Source: Mycolicibacterium flavescens
GTDB lineage: Bacteria; Actinomycetota; Actinomycetes; Mycobacteriales; Mycobacteriaceae
Length of the DNA stretch: 64,000 bases
NCBI GenBank assembly: GCA_900637135.1
Contig: LR134353.1
Coordinates: forward strand, 3,100,001-3,164,000
Reading direction: 5' to 3'
Each line of letters begins with the position of its first letter. Within the stretch, counting starts at the first letter, position 1. Both the position numbers and the translations under genes were made by a program. Shown piece by piece: positions 8,536-19,030 of this stretch. The notes below the pieces were generated by a model that was not told the origin of the DNA, made no database searches, and saw nothing but the letters and a program-made list of their open reading frames with translations.

Positions 8536-8829
8536 CTACTCGGCCGGGGCGGTCTCGATGTAGAACTCGACGTCCTCGCCCTCGACCTTGGTCACCCGCA
8601 TGTTCGCGGTGTACGCCACACCTTCGGGTCCAGTGAACGTGCACTCGAACTTCGCGCCCTCTTCTGCCTCGACGTCCTCGGGGCACTTCACGTCGGTCGG
8701 TGTGAACCCCGTCTGCTCGGAGACCAGGTCGACGACGGACTGCGCAGCTGCTTCGGGCTTGATCGTCGACCCGCAACCGACGACGGCGACTCCGAGGGAG
8801 ACGAGAAGGACGACGACGGCGGGCCGCAT
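8536..8829 (-). CDS. DUF4333 lipoprotein
   Basis: A 97-residue predicted lipoprotein: signal peptide MRPAVVVLLVSLGVAVVGCG with lipobox VVGC (lipid-modified Cys at about residue 19). The mature part has the two-Cys pattern VKCPEDV...KFECTFTGPEG of the DUF4333 family found in mycobacterial cell-envelope proteins. It is convergent with the cyclophilin gene, with 4 bp between stops. Function unknown. Confidence 0.85.
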   Translation of the reverse strand: MRPAVVVLLVSLGVAVVGCGSTIKPEAAAQSVVDLVSEQTGFTPTDVKCPEDVEAEEGAKFECTFTGPEGVAYTANMRVTKVEGEDVEFYIETAPAE

Positions 8830-8890
8830 CGTCGCAGTATCCCAGAACGAGCAAAAATTGACGCGCTTCAGCGAAATTTGCCACTGCGCC

Positions 8891-8980
8891 GGCTCACGCC
8901 GCTTCTGCCCAATTGCGGCTCACGCCGCTTCTGCCCAATTGCGGCTCACGCCGCTTCTGCCCAATTGCGGCTCACGCCGC
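8891..8980. repeat. Three exact 26-bp tandem repeats running into the rel stop codon
   Basis: A 26-bp unit beginning GGCTCACGCCGCTTCTGCCC occurs exactly at 8891-8916, 8917-8942 and 8943-8968. A 12-bp partial copy (8969-8980) includes the rel stop codon and its last two Ala codons. On the minus strand the array therefore repeats the 3' end of rel after the real stop. Confidence 0.93.
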
Positions 8981-11326
8981 GGAAGTGACCCGGTAGACGT
9001 CGTAGACACCCTCCACATTGCGCACCACGTTGAGCACGTGGCCCAGATGCTTGGGGTCGCCCATCTCGAAGGTGAACCGACTGACGGCCACCCGGTCGTT
9101 GGACGTCGTCACCGACGCGCTCAGGATGTTCACCTTCTCGTCGGCCAACACCCGCGTGACGTCCGACAGCAACCGGTGCCGGTCGAGCGCCTCGACCTGG
9201 ATGGCGACCAGGAACACCGACGACGGCGACGGCGCCCACTTCACGTCGATGATCCGCTCCGACTGCTGCTGCAGCGACCCGGCGTTCGTGCAGTCGGTGC
9301 GGTGCACGCTGACCCCGCCGCCGCGGGTGACGAAACCCATGATGTTGTCGCCGGGCACCGGCGTGCAGCACTTGGCGAGCTTGGTCAGCACACCGGGAGC
9401 ACCCGGCACGGCCACCCCGACGTCGTCGCTGGTGCGTTGGCGCACCGGCATCGTCGCAGGCGTCGACCGCTCGGCGAGTTCGTCGGAGGCCTCCTCGTCG
9501 CCACCGACCTGAGCGACCAGCCGCTGCACCACATGCCGCGCCGAGACGTGGCCCTCACCGACCGCGGTGTAGAGCGCCGAGACGTCGACGTACCGCAGTT
9601 CGCGGGCCAGCGCGCCCATCGACTCGGCGTTCATCAAGCGCTGCAACGGAAGTCCGCCCCGCCGAACCTCGCGGGCGATGGCGTCCTTACCGGCTTCCAG
9701 CGCCTCCTCGCGGCGCTCCTTGGCGAACCACTGCCGGATCTTCGCCTTCGCGCGCGGTGAGACCACGAAGGTCTGCCAGTCGCGCGACGGCCCGGCGTTG
9801 AGTGCCTTGGACGTGAAAACCTCGACCACTTCGCCGTTTTCGAGCTTGCGTTCCAATGCGACGAGGCGGCCGTTCACCCGTGCACCGATACAGCGGTGAC
9901 CGACCTCGGTGTGCACCGCGTAGGCGAAGTCGACCGGCGTCGACCCGGTGGGCAGCGTGATGACATCACCCTTGGGGGTGAACACGAAGATCTCCTGCAC
10001 CGCAAGGTCGTAACGCAGCGACTCGAGGAACTCGCCGGGGTCGGCGGCCTCCCGCTGCCAGTCCAGAAGCTGTCGCATCCATGCCATGTCGTCGATCTCG
10101 GCCGACGAGTGTTGGTTGGGAACGGCGTTGCGGCCCTTGGTTTCCTTGTAACGCCAGTGCGCGGCGATCCCCAGCTCGGCCGTCTTATGCATGTCGTGGG
10201 TGCGGATCTGCACTTCCAGGGGCTTGCCCTCGGGCCCGACGACGGTGGTGTGCAACGACTGGTACACGCCGTAGCGCGGCTGGGCGATGTAGTCCTTGAA
10301 GCGCCCGGCCATCGGCTGCCACAGCGAGTGGACCACACCCAAAGCCGCGTAGCAGTCCCGGATCTCGTCGCAGAGGATGCGCACCCCGACGAGGTCGTGG
10401 ATGTCGTCGAAGTCGCGGCCCTTGACGATCATCTTCTGGTAGATCGACCAGTAGTGCTTGGGCCGGCCCTCCACGATCGCGGTGATCTTCGACGCGTTCA
10501 GCGTCGCGGTGATCTCGGCGCGCACCTTGGCCAGGTAGGTGTCGCGTGACGGCGCACGGTCGGCGACCAGTCGCACGATCTCCTCGTACTTCTTGGGGTG
10601 CAGGATCGCGAAGGCGAGATCCTCCAGTTCCCACTTGACCGTCGCCATGCCCAGCCGATGCGCAAGCGGCGCAATGACTTCCAGTGTCTCGCGCGCCTTG
10701 CGTTGCTGCTTCTCGGGTGGCAGGAACCGCATCGTGCGCATGTTGTGCAGCCGGTCGGCGACCTTGATCACCAGCACGCGAGCATCGCGTGCCATCGCGA
10801 TGATCATTTTGCGGATGGTCTCGCCCTCCGCGGCAGTGCCCAGCGCGACCTTGTCCAGCTTGGTGACGCCGTCGACCAGATGGCCGACCTCGGTGCCGAA
10901 CTCCTCGGTCAGCGCTTCCAGGGTGTATCCCGTGTCCTCGACCGTGTCGTGAAGCAGCGCCGCGATCAGCGTGGTGGTGTCCATGCCGAGCTCGGCCAAG
11001 ATGTTGGCCACCGCCAACGGATGCGTGATGTAGGGATCACCCGAGCGGCGAAGCTGATCGGCGTGCCGCCGCTCGGCCACCTCGTAGGCCCGCTGCAGCA
11101 ATTGCAGATTGGCCTTCGGGTAGATCTCCTTGTGGACGGCCACCAGCGGCTCGAGCACCGGGTTGATCGCACTGCGCTGCGACGTCATCCGGCGCGCCAA
11201 CCGGGCTCGCACGCGGCGCGACGCGCTCGCGGAGGGCTTCGGCATCTCCAGCGGCTGCGTCTCGGGGATCTGGGCGCCGGGCGGCGCTGACTGCACGGCC
11301 TGGCCCGTGCCGGGTTCTTCAGCCAT
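8972..11326 (-). CDS. rel: Bifunctional (p)ppGpp synthetase/hydrolase Rel
   Basis: A 784-residue stringent-response enzyme that makes and degrades (p)ppGpp. The HD hydrolase domain is intact ([22 protein letters not shown]), followed by the synthetase domain ([24 protein letters not shown]), a TGS domain ([20 protein letters not shown]) and a C-terminal ACT domain. Both activities should be present, as in M. tuberculosis Rv2583c. I prefer ATG 11326 (MAEEPGTG) because GGAGG is 5 bp upstream; a GTG two codons earlier is also possible. The gene ends inside a 26-bp tandem repeat. apt and a binding-protein gene lie upstream on the same strand. Confidence 0.96.
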   Translation of the reverse strand: MAEEPGTGQAVQSAPPGAQIPETQPLEMPKPSASASRRVRARLARRMTSQRSAINPVLEPLVAVHKEIYPKANLQLLQRAYEVAERRHADQLRRSGDPYITHPLAVANILAELGMDTTTLIAALLHDTVEDTGYTLEALTEEFGTEVGHLVDGVTKLDKVALGTAAEGETIRKMIIAMARDARVLVIKVADRLHNMRTMRFLPPEKQQRKARETLEVIAPLAHRLGMATVKWELEDLAFAILHPKKYEEIVRLVADRAPSRDTYLAKVRAEITATLNASKITAIVEGRPKHYWSIYQKMIVKGRDFDDIHDLVGVRILCDEIRDCYAALGVVHSLWQPMAGRFKDYIAQPRYGVYQSLHTTVVGPEGKPLEVQIRTHDMHKTAELGIAAHWRYKETKGRNAVPNQHSSAEIDDMAWMRQLLDWQREAADPGEFLESLRYDLAVQEIFVFTPKGDVITLPTGSTPVDFAYAVHTEVGHRCIGARVNGRLVALERKLENGEVVEVFTSKALNAGPSRDWQTFVVSPRAKAKIRQWFAKERREEALEAGKDAIAREVRRGGLPLQRLMNAESMGALARELRYVDVSALYTAVGEGHVSARHVVQRLVAQVGGDEEASDELAERSTPATMPVRQRTSDDVGVAVPGAPGVLTKLAKCCTPVPGDNIMGFVTRGGGVSVHRTDCTNAGSLQQQSERIIDVKWAPSPSSVFLVAIQVEALDRHRLLSDVTRVLADEKVNILSASVTTSNDRVAVSRFTFEMGDPKHLGHVLNVVRNVEGVYDVYRVTSAA

Positions 11327-11410
11327 GGTCACCTCCCGGTCTGGTCCTCACGCAAAGCGCGCATCGGTCTGGTACGGCTGCGTCACAACACGCGCTTTCG
11401 AGGATATCCC

Positions 11411-11947
11411 TCAGACGGTGTACAGCGAGGTGACCGGCAGCGGTTCGAGCGCTCCGCGGCCACCCAGCGCGGTCAACTCGAGCAGCACCGCGGCGCCCGG
11501 CACGGAGGCACCCGCGTTCTGCAGCAGTTTGACCGCCGCGGCCGCGGTGCCGCCGGTGGCCAGCACATCGTCGATGATGAGCACACTGCGGCCGCCGAGG
11601 TCGATCCCGTCGGCCGGAATTTCCAGCGTGGCCGTGCCGTATTCGAGCGCATAGGTCTCACTGAACACCGGCGGCGGCAGCTTGCCGCCCTTGCGGATCG
11701 CCAACACGCCCGTGCCCAGCCGCAATGCGACCGCCGCACCGAGCAGGAAGCCGCGCGCGTCGATCCCCGCGACCAGGTCCGCGCCGCGGGCGACCTCGGC
11801 GAACGCGTCGGTCACCGCGGCCAATCCGTGCGCGTCGGCCAACAATGGGGTGAGGTCTTTGAACGCGACGCCAGGCTCTGGAAAGTCGGGCACCTCGCGC
11901 ATCATCCTCGCGATCAGCGACGAGATGTCTTCGCCACCGCCACTCAC
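11411..11947 (-). CDS. apt: Adenine phosphoribosyltransferase
   Basis: A 178-residue purine salvage enzyme converting adenine and PRPP to AMP. The PRPP-binding motif [14 protein letters not shown] is complete, and the type I PRTase substrate loop [10 protein letters not shown] is visible. I chose GTG 11947, which overlaps the upstream lipoprotein stop by GTGA; the frame stays open far upstream but only through the neighbouring gene. The arrangement lipoprotein-apt-rel is the M. tuberculosis order Rv2585c-Rv2584c-Rv2583c. Confidence 0.95.
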   Translation of the reverse strand: MSGGGEDISSLIARMMREVPDFPEPGVAFKDLTPLLADAHGLAAVTDAFAEVARGADLVAGIDARGFLLGAAVALRLGTGVLAIRKGGKLPPPVFSETYALEYGTATLEIPADGIDLGGRSVLIIDDVLATGGTAAAAVKLLQNAGASVPGAAVLLELTALGGRGALEPLPVTSLYTV

Positions 11948-13635
11948 CGGTCCAACACCCAACGGTCCATGTTCCATCCCGCGCCCCACCGCGTCGGGTT
12001 GGTGCTCACGGCGAACATCTTCTTCGATGTCAGCACCGTCCGCTGCTGCCGGTACAGCGGCAGCGTCGGCATGTCGGCCCACAGCACCGGGCTGCCCTCG
12101 CTGAGCAGCCGGGCCATTTCCTTGGGGTCGTTGGTGATCGCGATCGCCGAGATGACCCGGTCCACCTGCGGGTTGGAGTAGCGCGGCAGGTTGTTGCCGT
12201 TTCCGGTGTGGAACTGGTAGGCGTCCATCGCCGACGAGCCGGACGACCCGCTGCCGGCGGCACCACCCGTGCTGGCGATCAGCACGTCGATCTCGTTGTT
12301 GCGCAACGACAGTGGGCCCACCGCGTCGCCTGCGGCCTCTTCGATGGTGATGCCGGCGGGCGCACACGACTTGGCGATGGCGCCGACGGTGGCCGCCAGC
12401 CGCGCGTTGGGGGTCTGATACCCCATGCGGACGGTCAGGGGGCGCGCGTTGAGCGCGGCGCGGGCGGCGTCGGGGTTGGCGGCGACGAACTGTCCCGGCT
12501 CCGGACCGGCCTCGGCCCCGCTGTAGGCATCCTCGGTGGCGGGATTGAGCCGCGAGTTGGCGATGGGCTGCTCGGCGTTGCGGGCGATCACGTCGCGCGG
12601 TGTGCAGAGGGCCAGCGCGCGGCGGGCCGGCGGGGCAGCCAAGGGCCCCTCCGGCGCGAAGATCAGCTGTTGGATGCCGGCCGACGGGGCATCGGTTCGC
12701 ACGTAGTCGTCGGGCATGTTCAGCGTGCCCGACGATCCGGTGGCGATGTCGACGACGTCGTAGGCGCCCTGATTGACGCGCTCCTGGATGTCGGCGCCGC
12801 GCGGCCACACGGTGACCTTCTTGGTGACCGGCTCGGCGCCCCACCATTTGTCGTTGGCGACCAGCACGACGGCCCCGTCCTCGGTCACCGATTCCAGCTT
12901 GTAGGGCCCCGACGAAGGGAACCGCTTCAGGTCGAGATCGGGTTTGAGTTCCCAACCGGTGTTCCAGACCGCGGCGATGCGCTCCACCGCGGCGCCGTCG
13001 TTCTCGAGGATGGCCCGCGTGACTCCGCCGTCGCCGAGACCCAACTGGTCGGCGATGACGTGCGACGGCATCATCGACGTCGCGGAGAACAGCTGTCCGA
13101 AGTCGACGAACCCACGATCGGGCGCGAACGACACCCGCGCCTTCTTCTGCCCCGGCGTGCAGTCCACCGTGGCGATATCGCTGTAACCCGCGCGGCTGAC
13201 GGCGTCGAAGTTCGGGAACCGCCCGGACTGTGACGCCCACGCCAACACGACGTCGTCGCAGGTGATCGGTTTACCGTCGGAGTACACCGCGTTCGCGTTG
13301 ACCTCGTAGTCGAGGACCAGCGGTTGCCTGCCGACGACCGAGATGGTTCCGAAGTCGTGATCGCCGACGATCTGGCCGTCGGGTCCGTGGTAGTTGAAGC
13401 CCGTCAGCACCCGCGCGAACGCCTGCGGACCGGCCGAGGCGGCGCCCGCAACGGTGTTGGTGTTGTAGGTGATCAGCGTGCCGTCGACGGCGTAGTCGAT
13501 GCTGTCGGCGGGGCTGCGCGTGCACGCCGACGCCAACGACGCGGCGAGCACGAGTACGCCCGCCAGGACCCCGCAACGCCGGATCGGGTTCACTGCCCTC
13601 GCGGGCTGTGTGCCCGCCCGCTTACCGGCGCTCAT
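11944..13635 (-). CDS. Oligopeptide-type ABC substrate-binding lipoprotein
   Basis: A 563-residue secreted lipoprotein with a basic N-terminus, a hydrophobic signal segment and lipobox LASAC (lipidated Cys at about residue 38). The rest has the features of family 5 solute-binding proteins (DppA/OppA): an N-terminal [20 protein letters not shown] region, [15 protein letters not shown] and a C-terminal [12 protein letters not shown]. No permease or ATPase genes are adjacent, so it may serve a distant transporter or act in another role. It matches Rv2585c in position. Start ATG 13635; the secF stop lies 4 bp upstream. Confidence 0.88.
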   Translation of the reverse strand: MSAGKRAGTQPARAVNPIRRCGVLAGVLVLAASLASACTRSPADSIDYAVDGTLITYNTNTVAGAASAGPQAFARVLTGFNYHGPDGQIVGDHDFGTISVVGRQPLVLDYEVNANAVYSDGKPITCDDVVLAWASQSGRFPNFDAVSRAGYSDIATVDCTPGQKKARVSFAPDRGFVDFGQLFSATSMMPSHVIADQLGLGDGGVTRAILENDGAAVERIAAVWNTGWELKPDLDLKRFPSSGPYKLESVTEDGAVVLVANDKWWGAEPVTKKVTVWPRGADIQERVNQGAYDVVDIATGSSGTLNMPDDYVRTDAPSAGIQQLIFAPEGPLAAPPARRALALCTPRDVIARNAEQPIANSRLNPATEDAYSGAEAGPEPGQFVAANPDAARAALNARPLTVRMGYQTPNARLAATVGAIAKSCAPAGITIEEAAGDAVGPLSLRNNEIDVLIASTGGAAGSGSSGSSAMDAYQFHTGNGNNLPRYSNPQVDRVISAIAITNDPKEMARLLSEGSPVLWADMPTLPLYRQQRTVLTSKKMFAVSTNPTRWGAGWNMDRWVLDR

Positions 13636-13639
13636 CCCC

Positions 13640-14911
13640 TTACCGCCGCCGCGTGTCGCGCTTACCCGACGGGCGTCCGGTCCGGCTGCTGGTCGGGCGC
13701 ACCGGACGTGCCCCCGGTGCGGGCTTGTCCGGCGGCGGAGTGGTTCGCGTCGCAGCGTCGGCGCGCGGCGTCGCGGCCGCGCCGACCGTTTCGGGTTCGT
13801 CGGAATCCTCGTCGGCTTGGGAAGCGCGTGCGGTCGCGTTCTTGCGGCGGTTCATCACCCGGCGGGTGTGGTTGCGCACGAGGTCGGTGCGCTCGCGCAG
13901 CGTGACCAGCAGAGGGGTCGCGAAGAAGATCGACGAGTAGGTGCCGACGATGACGCCGACCAACTGCACCAGCGCCAAGTCCATCAGCGTGCCCACACCC
14001 AGCAGCCACACCGCCACGACCATCAGCGCCACGATCGGCAACACGGAAATGAGGCTGGTGTTGATGGACCGCATGAAGGTCTGGTTGACCGCGAGGTTGG
14101 CGTGTTCGGCGAAGGTGCGTCTCGTGGTGTGCTCGAAGCCGTGGGTGTTCTCCTCGACCTTGTCGAACACGATGACGGTGTCATAGAGCGAGAAGCCGAG
14201 AATCGTGAGCAGGCCGATCACCGTGGCCGGGGTGACCTCGAAGCCGACGAGCGAGTACACACCGGCGGTCACCACAAGGTCGAACACCAGCGTCGCCATC
14301 GCGGCGATCGACATGTAGCGCTCATAGCGCAGCATGATGTAGACCGTCGCCAGCACGATGAACACCACCAGCGCGATCAGCGCCTTCTGGGTGATCTGGC
14401 CGCCCCACGTCTCCGACACCGCGGAATCGCTGATGGCCTGCTTGCTGGGCGCTCCGTTCGCCCCCCTCGGCTTGAACGCGTCGAACAGCGCGGTGCGCAG
14501 CTCCTCGGTCTCCTCGTTGGTCAGCGTCTCGGACCGGATCTGCACGGTGGCCGATCCGCCGCTGCCGACCACGACCACCGACTCGGGGCTCTTACCGAGC
14601 GTCTTGCTGAACACGTCCTCGACCTGCTGGACGGTCACGGTGCCCGATTCGGTCGCGGTCGGCATCGACACCTTGGTGCCGCCCTCGAAGTCGATGCCGA
14701 AGGTGAAGCCGCGCAGCAGCATGCTGAGCAGGCACACCAGCACGATCGCACCGCTGACCGCGTACCACAGCTTGCGCTTGCCGATGACCTCGAAGGCGCC
14801 GGTGCCGGTGTAGAGGCGGACGAAGAAGCCGTGCTGAGGCGCGGTCGACTCGAGGTTCGGCGCCTCCACGGCGCTGCTCTGCTGTTCTTCCGATGACTGT
14901 TTGGGCGCCAT
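13640..14911 (-). CDS. secF: Protein translocase subunit SecF
   Basis: A 423-residue membrane protein of the SecDF complex, which uses proton motive force to pull exported proteins through SecYEG. The first helix (about residues 48-68), the FEGGTKVSMPTA P1-type motif, and a five-helix block with GFSLYDTVIVFDKVEEN are visible. The C-terminal 80 residues are basic, Pro/Thr-rich and likely cytoplasmic, a common mycobacterial extension. It lies 3 bp after secD and is co-transcribed with yajC-secD. Confidence 0.96.
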   Translation of the reverse strand: MAPKQSSEEQQSSAVEAPNLESTAPQHGFFVRLYTGTGAFEVIGKRKLWYAVSGAIVLVCLLSMLLRGFTFGIDFEGGTKVSMPTATESGTVTVQQVEDVFSKTLGKSPESVVVVGSGGSATVQIRSETLTNEETEELRTALFDAFKPRGANGAPSKQAISDSAVSETWGGQITQKALIALVVFIVLATVYIMLRYERYMSIAAMATLVFDLVVTAGVYSLVGFEVTPATVIGLLTILGFSLYDTVIVFDKVEENTHGFEHTTRRTFAEHANLAVNQTFMRSINTSLISVLPIVALMVVAVWLLGVGTLMDLALVQLVGVIVGTYSSIFFATPLLVTLRERTDLVRNHTRRVMNRRKNATARASQADEDSDEPETVGAAATPRADAATRTTPPPDKPAPGARPVRPTSSRTGRPSGKRDTRRR

Positions 14912-14914
14912 ATG

Positions 14915-16738
14915 TCAGTCCCGTCCCGTCGCGTGCGCGGCCGCTCGTCGCTCCCTGGCGATCTGTTGCACCGCACCGAGTCCGTTCAACGAAGGCTTGG
15001 CCAGTGTCGGCGACTTCGACGCCAGGTACACCAGCGGCCACGTCACCAGGAAGACCACGACCACGTCGAGGATCGTGGTCAGGCCCAGGGTGAACGCGAA
15101 GCCCTTTACCTGTCCGACGGCGAGGACGTAGAGCACCGCCGCGGCGAGCAGCGTCACCGCGTTGCCGGACACGATCGTCTTGCGGGCCCTCGCCCAACCG
15201 CGCGGCACCGCCGACCGGAATGAACGCCCTTCGCGTATCTCGTCTTTGATGCGTTCGAAGAACACCACGAACGAGTCGGCCGTCATACCGATACCGATTA
15301 TCAGACCGGCGATACCGGCCAGGTCCAGCGTGTAACCGATCCATCTGCCCAGAAGCACCAGGATCGCGTAAACCATTGCGCCGGAAGCGACCAGCGACAG
15401 GGCGGTCAACACGCCCAGCATCCGGTAATAGAGCAGCGAATAGGCCAGCACCAGCGCCAGGCCGACCGCCCCGGCGATCAAACCCGCGCGCAGCGACGAC
15501 AGACCCAGTGTGGCCGAGACGGTTTCAGCCTCCGACGACTCGAAGGACAACGGCAGCGATCCGTACTTCAGCACGTTGGCCAACTCGCGGGCCGTCTGCT
15601 GGGTGAACTGGCCGCTGATCTGCGTGCGCCCGCCCGGGATCGGCTCGCGGATCTCGGGTGCGCTCATCACCTTCGTGTCGAGCACGAACGCGGTCTGCGT
15701 TCCGACGTTGGCGGCGGTGAAATCCGCCCAGGTCTTCGCGCCATCGCTTTTGAACTGGACGTCGACGACGTACTCACCGCGCTGCTGGTCGAGACCGGAG
15801 GTGGCGTCCTGGATCTGCTCGCCGTTGATGATCGCCTTATCCAGCAGGTACACCTCGTTGCCGTCCGCCGAGCAGGTGATGAGCGGAAGATTCGGGTCGT
15901 CGTTGCCCGCGAGGACGTCCTCCTCGCCGCAGCGCGTGGCCTGGAACTGCAACGCCAGGATCTGGATCTGCTGATCGGTGCTCTGCCGCAACTGCTTCTC
16001 GTCGGCGATGCGCTGCGCCAGCGGAACGTTTTCCGGTGACGCGGGTGTAGTCGGCGTCGGCTCGGGAGCGTCCGGTGACGGTGCGGGGCTACCCGGTGCC
16101 GGCGTCGGAGGCGGCTCCGGTGCGGGTTGGGCAGGCGGTTCCTGGGGATAGGGACGCGGCTGCGGGGCCGGAGGGGCGGCGGGCTCGGCAGGCGGCTGCT
16201 GACCGGCGGGAGGCTGCTGGCCGGCGGGAGGCTGCTGGCCGGCGGGCGCCTCGGTTCCCGGCATCCCCGGCATCATCCCGCCCGGCATCCCCGGAATCGG
16301 ACCACCAGGAGGCATACCGGCCGGTCCCTCCGTCGGCGGCTGCTGGCCGGGCACCTCGGCGGGCATCACATGCACGACGGGGCGGATGTAAAGGCGTGCC
16401 GTCTGGCCGAGGTTGCGGGCGTCGCTGCTCTCGCTGCCCGGCACCGTGATGACGAGGTTGTTGCCGTCGATGATCACCTCGGAGCCGGACACGCCGAGAC
16501 CGTTGACCCGGTCGTTGATGATCTGCTGCGCCTGGCTCAACGCGTCGCGGGTGGGCGGCGACCCGTCGGGCGTGCGGGCGGTGAGGGTGACGCGGGTACC
16601 GCCCTGCAGATCAATGCCGAGTTTGGGTTCGGGCTTCTTGTCTCCGGTCAGGAAGACCAGGCAGTAGGCGCCGACCAGCAACACCAGAAACAGCGAGAGG
16701 TAGCGGGCAGGGTGCACCGGCGTCGAAGACGATGCCAC
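14915..16738 (-). CDS. secD: Protein translocase subunit SecD with proline-rich insert
   Basis: A 607-residue SecD. Landmarks are the N-terminal helix (about residues 12-30), [13 protein letters not shown], the P1 domain, and the C-terminal transmembrane block with [19 protein letters not shown]. Between about residues 125 and 230 the periplasmic domain carries a Pro/Gly/Ala/Gln-rich insert (repeats of [11 protein letters not shown] and [12 protein letters not shown]) that E. coli SecD lacks; similar inserts occur in mycobacterial SecD. GTG start 16738. The P1 base motif resumes after the insert, so the protein should function. Confidence 0.95.
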   Translation of the reverse strand: MASSSTPVHPARYLSLFLVLLVGAYCLVFLTGDKKPEPKLGIDLQGGTRVTLTARTPDGSPPTRDALSQAQQIINDRVNGLGVSGSEVIIDGNNLVITVPGSESSDARNLGQTARLYIRPVVHVMPAEVPGQQPPTEGPAGMPPGGPIPGMPGGMMPGMPGTEAPAGQQPPAGQQPPAGQQPPAEPAAPPAPQPRPYPQEPPAQPAPEPPPTPAPGSPAPSPDAPEPTPTTPASPENVPLAQRIADEKQLRQSTDQQIQILALQFQATRCGEEDVLAGNDDPNLPLITCSADGNEVYLLDKAIINGEQIQDATSGLDQQRGEYVVDVQFKSDGAKTWADFTAANVGTQTAFVLDTKVMSAPEIREPIPGGRTQISGQFTQQTARELANVLKYGSLPLSFESSEAETVSATLGLSSLRAGLIAGAVGLALVLAYSLLYYRMLGVLTALSLVASGAMVYAILVLLGRWIGYTLDLAGIAGLIIGIGMTADSFVVFFERIKDEIREGRSFRSAVPRGWARARKTIVSGNAVTLLAAAVLYVLAVGQVKGFAFTLGLTTILDVVVVFLVTWPLVYLASKSPTLAKPSLNGLGAVQQIARERRAAAHATGRD

Positions 16739-16817
16739 GTTTTGTCAGGTCTCCTCGGGATCGGTTCGTCAGCACCGCAGAGACTACGGGCTTCAGCTGT
16801 GAAGATCGCCCGCGGAC

Positions 16818-17153
16818 TCAGCCGTCGGTCTTGGTGTTCGGGCTTTCAGTGAGTTCGGTCGCGGTCGACTCGGGCTCGTCGTCTTCGAACTCGTCATCGT
16901 CGGTGATGCGGTCACGCACCGCGAGCTTCATCCAGGTGGTGACGACGCCCGGGGCGATCTCGAGCTCCACCTCATCGTCGGTGATGCCCTTGATGGTCCC
17001 GACCAGACCGGACGTGGTGTGCACACGGTCGTCGATCTGAAGAGATTCATGCAGGTCGATGGTGGCCTGCATGGCTTTCTTCTGTCGGCGGGACGCGAAG
17101 AACATGAATGCGCCCAGCACGATGAGCAGGGGAAGGAAGACAACCAAGTCCAT
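16818..17153 (-). CDS. yajC: Preprotein translocase accessory subunit YajC
   Basis: A 111-residue protein with a single N-terminal helix (MDLVVFLPLLIVLGAFMFFA), the basic RRQKK flank and the YajC core (DDRVHTTSGLVGTIKGI). The acidic tail (DDDEFEDDEPES) is typical of mycobacterial members. It binds SecDF. First gene of the yajC-secD-secF run; 79 bp separate it from secD. Upstream lies a 368-bp stretch shared with the divergent aldehyde dehydrogenase. Confidence 0.92.
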   Translation of the reverse strand: MDLVVFLPLLIVLGAFMFFASRRQKKAMQATIDLHESLQIDDRVHTTSGLVGTIKGITDDEVELEIAPGVVTTWMKLAVRDRITDDDEFEDDEPESTATELTESPNTKTDG

Positions 17154-17521
17154 GGCGACAAAGTCTTTCGTTAGGTCATGTGGTCACGGCGCAGCGCGGT
17201 TGGGGCGCGCACCCATAAGTGACCAGTGTGCCATTGCGGGCTTCGGCAGCGACCAGCCCACCGCAATGAGATCGCGAAATCGTTGGGTCGCGAGCACGCC
17301 GGGACACGCCCGAGCTGCGGTGGTCAACGGATTTCGTCGTCGTTGCATCGGATGACCGCGGATCACAACCCACTCCCCCGTAGTTATCGACCGGATCGGT
17401 GCTGTCTTGGTTAGGCTCTTGCTCGATGATCACCGTCGAGCAGACCCGGCGTATCGCGGAGTTCGGCGGATAGTCGGCGACGCGCTGCGCTGCCTCCCAT
17501 TCCTGACGAAGAGAGGATCGA
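17154..17521. other. Divergent intergenic region between yajC and aldehyde dehydrogenase
   Basis: No convincing gene in 368 bp. It must hold the promoters of the yajC-secDF operon (minus) and the aldehyde dehydrogenase (plus), but no clear -35/-10 pair stands out. A 15-codon open frame (17426-17473, MITVEQTRRIAEFGG) precedes the dehydrogenase and could be a leader peptide or chance. In M. tuberculosis gabT occupies this side of yajC. Confidence 0.5.
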
Positions 17522-18964
17522 ATGGCCAGCGACTTCAAGGTCCAGAACTTCATCGGCGGTGAAAGCGTCGACTCGGTCAGCGGCGCCACCATGGCGCTCG
17601 TCGATCCATCGACCGGTGAGCGGTACGGCACCGCGCCGATCTCCACCGAGGCCGACATCGACAACGCGTACACGGCCGCGTCGAAAGCGTTCGCTGACTG
17701 GAAGCGCACCACGCCGTCGGTGCGGCAGAAGGCACTGCTCTACTTCGCTGACGACGTCGAGCGAAGCGCCCAGGCGCTCGTCGCGGCAGAGGGACGCAAT
17801 ACGGGTAAGGCCAACCACGTCACGATGGCCGAAGAAATTCCCCCGATGGTGGACCAGATCCGCTTCTTCGCGGGTGCCGCGCGGATGCTGGAGGGCAAGT
17901 CGGCCGGCGAATACATGGAGAACCACACCTCGTGGATCCGTCGCGAACCGGTCGGCGTCATCGGGCAGGTGGCGCCGTGGAACTACCCGATGATGATGGC
18001 GATCTGGAAGTTCGTGCCCGCGGTCGCGGCGGGAAACACCGTCGTCATCAAGCCCAGCGACACCACGCCGGTGACGACAGTGATGCTGGCCGAGATCGCG
18101 GCCAGGCATTTTCCGCCCGGAGTGCTGAATGTCGTTTGCGGAGACCGGGAAACGGGCGCAGCGGTCGTGGCACATCCGACTCCGCAGATGGTGTCGATCA
18201 CCGGTTCCGTCGCGGCGGGCCGTGCGGTGGCGGTCAGCGCGGGCGGACATCTCAAGCGCACGCACCTCGAGTTGGGCGGCAAGGCGCCGGTGATCGTGTT
18301 CGACGACAGCGACATCGCGTCGGCGGCCGAAGGCATCGCCACGGCGGGCTATTTCAACGCCGGACAGGACTGCACGGCGGCAACGCGCGTGCTCGCGACG
18401 GCCCGGGTGGCCTCGGACCTGACCGAGGCGCTGGCCGAGCAGGCGCGCGCTGCCACCACGACGTACGGCAAGCCGGTCGATGACGAGGACGCGTGGGTGC
18501 CGCCTGTGAACAACTCCACTCAGATGGAGCGGGTGCTGGGGTTCCTGGGAGACGTCCCGGCACATGCCTCCGTCGCGGTCGGTGGAGGACGGCAGGGCGA
18601 CCAGGGCTTCTACGTCGAACCGACGGTGATCGGCGGGCTTCGGCAGGACGACAGGCTGGTTCAGCAGGAGATCTTCGGGCCGGTCATCACCGTCCAGGCG
18701 TTCACCGACGAGGACGAGGCGATCGCGTGGGCCAACGGCACCGAATACGGGTTGGCGTCGTCAGTGTGGACCCGCGATGTGTCACGAGCACTACGGGTTT
18801 CGGCTGCCCTTGATTTCGGCTGTGTCTGGATCAACACCCACATTCCGCTGGTGGCCGAGATGCCGCATGGCGGGTTCAAGTCGTCGGGCCACGGGAAAGA
18901 CCTGTCGATGTACGGGTTCGACGAGTACACCCGCATCAAGCACGTCATGGCCTACACGGGCTGA
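17522..18964 (+). CDS. NAD-dependent aldehyde dehydrogenase (aminobutyraldehyde dehydrogenase type)
   Basis: A 480-residue ALDH oxidising an aldehyde to the acid. The catalytic Cys lies in FNAGQDCTA (about residue 286), the general-base Glu in LELGGKAPVIVF (about 253), and the cofactor-binding stretch is GQVAPWNYPMMMAIWK...NTVVIKPSDTTP. The C-terminal PHGGFKSSGHGKDLSMYGFDEYT end resembles gamma-aminobutyraldehyde and betaine aldehyde dehydrogenases, so an omega-aminoaldehyde from polyamine breakdown is a reasonable substrate (inference). RBS AGAGAGGA-like upstream of ATG 17522. A hairpin starts 9 bp after the stop. Confidence 0.92.
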   Translation: MASDFKVQNFIGGESVDSVSGATMALVDPSTGERYGTAPISTEADIDNAYTAASKAFADWKRTTPSVRQKALLYFADDVERSAQALVAAEGRNTGKANHVTMAEEIPPMVDQIRFFAGAARMLEGKSAGEYMENHTSWIRREPVGVIGQVAPWNYPMMMAIWKFVPAVAAGNTVVIKPSDTTPVTTVMLAEIAARHFPPGVLNVVCGDRETGAAVVAHPTPQMVSITGSVAAGRAVAVSAGGHLKRTHLELGGKAPVIVFDDSDIASAAEGIATAGYFNAGQDCTAATRVLATARVASDLTEALAEQARAATTTYGKPVDDEDAWVPPVNNSTQMERVLGFLGDVPAHASVAVGGGRQGDQGFYVEPTVIGGLRQDDRLVQQEIFGPVITVQAFTDEDEAIAWANGTEYGLASSVWTRDVSRALRVSAALDFGCVWINTHIPLVAEMPHGGFKSSGHGKDLSMYGFDEYTRIKHVMAYTG

Positions 18965-18972
18965 CAGTCCGT

Positions 18973-19024
18973 GCGATTTGTGGAGCAGCCGCGCGCTGAC
19001 CGCCGGTGCGGCTCCACAAATCGC
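18973..19024. terminator. Hairpin between convergent genes; arms GCGATTTGTGGAGC
   Basis: A perfect 14-bp inverted repeat (18973-18986 and 19011-19024) with a GC-rich interior that can extend the stem. It begins 9 bp after the ALDH stop and ends 7 bp before the stop of the convergent P450-like gene. The outer ten bases are the same as in the hairpin at 33094-33146. No T-run follows, so a shared bidirectional terminator is inferred from position. Confidence 0.75.
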
Positions 19025-19030
19025 GGAGGA

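Noticed and set aside
8891..8980. CRISPR array
   Set aside because: Units are contiguous direct repeats without spacers, and no cas genes are present.
11411..13240. 609-codon minus frame that ends in Apt
   Set aside because: The first 430 codons are an out-of-frame reading of the binding lipoprotein; apt starts at 11947.
13779..13830. Possible second promoter or gene start inside the secF tail
   Set aside because: Explained by the Thr/Pro/Arg-rich C-terminal extension of SecF.
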